Shown piece by piece: positions 61,048 to 64,000 of a DNA stretch of 64,000 bases (position 1 is its first letter; every line of letters begins with the position of its first letter). The position numbers and the translations under genes are program-made. Origin of the DNA: CAYMCO01 sp964388955 (GTDB lineage: Bacteria; Chloroflexota; Anaerolineae; Anaerolineales; E44-bin32); the NCBI GenBank assembly GCA_964388955.1, contig CAYMCO010000003.1, positions 62,001 through 126,000 of the forward strand, written 5' to 3'. Under the pieces are notes generated by a model. It did no database searches. It saw nothing but the letters and a program-made list of their open reading frames with translations, and was not told the DNA's origin.

Positions 61048-63099
61048 GTGTATAGAATAGCTTGTGATGTCGGCGGGACGTTTACGGACTTGGCAGTGCT
61101 TAGAGAAGACACTGGAGAACTGCAAATCGTAAAGATCCCCAGCTCCTCTCAGGATCCAGCACTTGCTTTCATGAAAGGGCTTGACGAGATATGCTGTGAC
61201 AAGGAACCCTCTGATATCAGAGCCATTCTGCACGGTACTACCATTTGCGTGAACGCGGTGATCATGAGGAAGGGGGCAAAGACGGCCTTGATCGTCACCA
61301 AGGGATTCGGGGACCTCTTGGAGATGGGAAAGAAGGATCGCTCACCGGATCTGTATGATCTCTTCTATGTTCGTCCCGCGCCACTGGTGCCGAGGACGCT
61401 CACTTTCGAGCTTGATGAGAGGACTGACAAAAGCGGTGAGGTTTTGAAGCCTCTCTCCGAGACAGGACTGAAGCAGCTCGCCGGCATGCTGCGTGAATCA
61501 GGAGTCGATGCTGTTGCTGTCTCCCTCCTGCATTCCTATGCAAATCCGGAGCATGAGCTGATTGCGAAGAAGATCTTGTCGGCGAATCTGCCTGATACAG
61601 CAATATGCATATCTTCCGAAGTGGATTCTCAGATTAGGGAATACCAAAGAACATCGACAACGGTAATGAACGCGTACATCATGCCGCTGGCGAGGAGCTA
61701 TTTCAGTGGTCTGGATTGGAAGATCAAGGAAAGGGGCATAGCAACCGATATTCAGATTATGCAGGCCAATGGTGGGCTCACGAGCATAGATGGAGCCCTG
61801 CAAAGGCCAATCGACACGCTGTTCTCGACCCATTCTGGAGCCCTTTCTCTTGGTGAGGCTCTCGGTGCGGCTCTTGAGGAACCCAATCTAGTCGTCATTG
61901 ATATGGGGGGGACGAGTTTCGACATCGGGTTCATTAGGAATGGAATTCCTGATCAAAGTTCTGAGACGATAGTGGCGGGCCAACCAGCCAGAATCTCTAT
62001 GATCGAGTCATTCTCTATCGGGGCTGGGGGTGGGAGTATCGCTTGGATTGATGATGGTGGTGCGCTGAGAGTGGGGCCCGAGAGTGCCGGAGCGGACCCC
62101 GGCCCAGTTTGCTACGATCGCGGAGGTGAGCGACTGACTGTTACTGATGCGAACTTGGTTCTGGGACGCCTATCCGACGACAGGTTGTTAGGGGGCCGAG
62201 TGCATATAACAGTATCGAAGGCCAGGGATGCCCTGAGAACGCAAATCGCCGACCCACTAGGTTTGCCACTTGAGCAGGCCGCTCTGTCTGTTATTGAGGT
62301 AGTGAATTCCCGGATGGTAGAGGAAATCAGACTCCATCTTATTCAGAAAGGATATGACCCGAGAGATTTCGCTTTGTTCGCTCTCGGCGGAGCTGGCCCC
62401 CTCCATGCTGCTGAGATTGCGAGGCAACTGGAATTCTCCAAGGTAATAGTACCTCGGTATCCGGGCGTCGCTTCTTCAATCGGATTCCTGTTTGCCAATT
62501 ACCGGCATGATTTGGTCCTGACATATCTCCGCGAGCTAGGGGGAATCGCCAGCTCAGAGCTTGATGAAGGATTCTCGCTATTGGAAGAACGAGTTGAGCA
62601 ACTGTTCAACCTCGATGGCATCCCTGCCGATGAAATTCACAAGAGATATCAAATGGACATGCGATATCTGGGGCAGGGCTACCACATTACAGTGCCCCTG
62701 GAGAAGGCCCCCCCCGTGAACATTGGAGAGGTCGCTCGCAAGTTCCACGCTGAGCATGAAGAAGTATATGGCCACTCTGCGCCGAACGAAACGGTTCAGG
62801 TTGTGAATCTGCGACTTTGCGGTGAAGGGATTGTTCCCAAGCCGAGAATCGAAATGGATGAACAGAATTCAATAGTCCTCCAGCCAATTGCGAATGGCAA
62901 ATCTAGGAAGGTATATTTCGGTGGAGAACATGGTTGGATGGAGTGCAAGATCCTTATGAGAGGAGATCTCCCACCGGGCCCATCGGTGGATGGTCCCTGC
63001 ATCGTCGAACAAATGGACACTACGGCTCTCATACTCCCCGACCAACGGGTGAAGATCGATCGGCTTCGTAATTTGGTGATATCTGATAATGACAAATGA
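61048..63099 (+). CDS. hyuA: Hydantoinase/oxoprolinase family protein, subunit A
   Basis: This 683-residue protein of the HyuA/ATP-dependent N-methylhydantoinase-5-oxoprolinase-acetone carboxylase family has the ASKHA-type ATP site with IACDVGGTFTDLAVL at residues 3-17, HGTTICVNAVIMRKG (about 66), VSLLHSYANPEHE (about 155), MQANGGLTS (about 235), VVIDMGGTSFDIGFI (about 282), SIGAGGGSIAWID (about 322) and SAGADPGPVCYDRGG. Such enzymes use ATP to open cyclic amides. GTG 61048 is preceded by AAAGGAAA. It is followed seven bases later by hyuB, the usual partner. Confidence 0.92.
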   Translation: MYRIACDVGGTFTDLAVLREDTGELQIVKIPSSSQDPALAFMKGLDEICCDKEPSDIRAILHGTTICVNAVIMRKGAKTALIVTKGFGDLLEMGKKDRSPDLYDLFYVRPAPLVPRTLTFELDERTDKSGEVLKPLSETGLKQLAGMLRESGVDAVAVSLLHSYANPEHELIAKKILSANLPDTAICISSEVDSQIREYQRTSTTVMNAYIMPLARSYFSGLDWKIKERGIATDIQIMQANGGLTSIDGALQRPIDTLFSTHSGALSLGEALGAALEEPNLVVIDMGGTSFDIGFIRNGIPDQSSETIVAGQPARISMIESFSIGAGGGSIAWIDDGGALRVGPESAGADPGPVCYDRGGERLTVTDANLVLGRLSDDRLLGGRVHITVSKARDALRTQIADPLGLPLEQAALSVIEVVNSRMVEEIRLHLIQKGYDPRDFALFALGGAGPLHAAEIARQLEFSKVIVPRYPGVASSIGFLFANYRHDLVLTYLRELGGIASSELDEGFSLLEERVEQLFNLDGIPADEIHKRYQMDMRYLGQGYHITVPLEKAPPVNIGEVARKFHAEHEEVYGHSAPNETVQVVNLRLCGEGIVPKPRIEMDEQNSIVLQPIANGKSRKVYFGGEHGWMECKILMRGDLPPGPSVDGPCIVEQMDTTALILPDQRVKIDRLRNLVISDNDK

Positions 63100-63106
63100 G
63101 GGAGTC

Positions 63107-64000
63107 ATGGCTGCCACGCTCAAGACCGTCGATCCGGTTACTTTCGAGATCGTAAAGAATCAACTCATCTTTGCGGCGACTCAGGTAGCAGAAGTCATGA
63201 GGAGGACTTCGTATTCACACATCGCAAGAGAAGGCCGAGATCTTTCCGCAAGCATTCATGATACGCAAGGTCGGCTGATCGCGCAGGGTACCGAGGGAAT
63301 TCCCATCCATCTGTGTGGAGCGAGCTATTTTGTTAAGAACTTCCTGGCCAAGATCGCACCAGAGAAACTCCAGCCCGATGATATCCTGATCTCAAACGAT
63401 CCATATATGGGCGGACAGCACTTGCCTGACATCACGATGGTTTCTCCGTTCTTCTTTCGGGAAGAACTGCAGTGCCTAATGTCAATCATGCTTCACCACA
63501 CCGACATAGGCGGTGTCGCGGTTGCCGGTTTGGCCGGTGACGCTAAAGAGATATATGCCACCGGATTGCGCATTCCCATAATGAAATTCAACGAGAGTGT
63601 CACCGAAATACTGGCGGCCAATGTCCGTGTGCCACAAGATGTGATGGGTGACCTTCGCGGACAGCTAGCTGCGCTGGAGTTTGGCAAGAGAAGGTTAACC
63701 GAGATTTATGAACGCTATGGCCCGCAAACGCTCGCTGCAGTCTCGGAAGAGTTGCTGACTTACTCTGAGCGAAGAATGCGTGCGAGTATCGAGACGATTC
63801 CTGATGGCTCCTACACCATAACGGAATACATCGATGACGACGGTATCCATATCAATGAACCGGTTCCTTTGGTTGTGACCGTGAATAAGAGAGCTTCGGA
63901 GCTTATCGTCGACCTATCGAAAAGCTCTCCTCAAACCGAAGCTCTGAACTCACCCATTGGCTGTACTGTTTCGTCCGTAAGCCTATCCCTGAGGATGTTC
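63107..64000 (+). CDS. hyuB: Hydantoinase/oxoprolinase family protein, subunit B, cut by window end
   Basis: The frame is open from ATG 63107 to the last base (298 codons), so the C-terminus lies outside. Recognisable HyuB blocks are VDPVTFEIVKNQL (about 8), VMRRTSYSHIAREGRDLSASIHDTQGRLIAQG (about 30-60), ILISNDPYMGGQHLPDITMVSPFF (about 92), MLHHTDIGGVAVAG (about 125) and ELIVDLSKSSPQTEALNSPIG near the window end. TGAGGGAG precedes the ATG. With HyuA it makes the catalytic heteromer for ATP-driven hydrolysis of a hydantoin or pyrrolidone-type ring. Confidence 0.92.
   Translation, partial: MAATLKTVDPVTFEIVKNQLIFAATQVAEVMRRTSYSHIAREGRDLSASIHDTQGRLIAQGTEGIPIHLCGASYFVKNFLAKIAPEKLQPDDILISNDPYMGGQHLPDITMVSPFFFREELQCLMSIMLHHTDIGGVAVAGLAGDAKEIYATGLRIPIMKFNESVTEILAANVRVPQDVMGDLRGQLAALEFGKRRLTEIYERYGPQTLAAVSEELLTYSERRMRASIETIPDGSYTITEYIDDDGIHINEPVPLVVTVNKRASELIVDLSKSSPQTEALNSPIGCTVSSVSLSLRMF

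Overview
The window is bacterial DNA of moderately high GC. The gene set points to Chloroflexota (Anaerolineae or a SAR202-like relative). The clues are lipoproteins whose signal peptides run into Pro/Thr/Glu/Val-rich linkers, an M29 aminopeptidase, a phytoene-synthase-like enzyme with a geranylgeranyl-reductase-like flavoprotein, and an ECF sigma factor paired with a tiny zinc-binding protein. The phylum is an inference; no rRNA or ribosomal protein gene is present to settle it.

Bases 1-12036 look like ordinary chromosome: the end of a nucleoside kinase, a squalene/phytoene synthase family protein, azlC-azlD, M42, M29 and M48 peptidases, an FAD-dependent prenyl reductase, a sigma factor and its small partner, dCTP deaminase, an FAH-family hydrolase and a methyltransferase. 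This block ends at a tRNA-Val(TAC) gene with a near-consensus promoter.

Bases 12076-25930 are an integrative element inserted in the 3' end of that tRNA. A 50-bp perfect direct repeat (12076-12125 and 25881-25930), starting inside the tRNA anticodon arm, bounds 13.8 kb. The element holds a complete tyrosine recombinase, an excisionase-like protein, a degraded transposase, a BMP-type nucleoside ABC transporter, a small lipoprotein, a GntR regulator, adenine deaminase, and a fused 2Fe-2S/molybdopterin xanthine-dehydrogenase-type enzyme. Together these read as uptake of purine nucleosides or bases, adenine to hypoxanthine, and hydroxylation of the ring.

Just right of the second repeat lies the C-terminal half of a second, closely related integrase, in the same orientation and at the same distance from the repeat. 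The DNA from 25931 onward therefore looks like the left end of a second element of the same family in tandem, with a decayed integration end. What follows to the window end is a dense catabolic region: an itaconate/C5-dicarboxylate-like CoA cluster (MmgE/PrpD, CitE, acyl-CoA dehydrogenase, CaiB, MaoC, IclR); a Gfo/Idh oxidoreductase; a minus-strand operon (MFS, M19 dipeptidase, CaiB, MDR, SDR, CitE); a plus-strand operon (NMT1/TauA-type ABC transporter, isochorismatase-family amidase, PuuE-type allantoinase-like deacetylase, AtuA/DUF1446, DUF4387); a carbamoyltransferase; a second adenine deaminase with an orphan BMP binding protein; a graveyard of IS21 and ISNCY fragments; two adjacent MmgE/PrpD genes; an orphan family-5 binding protein; and HyuA with the start of HyuB, which runs off the window.

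The recurring theme is N-rich heterocycle chemistry (purines, ureides, hydantoins, carbamoyl compounds) joined to CoA-thioester and small dicarboxylate degradation, arranged as paralogous modules in tandem tRNA-targeted islands. Functions are assigned from recognisable motifs and gene order only; no database search was run.
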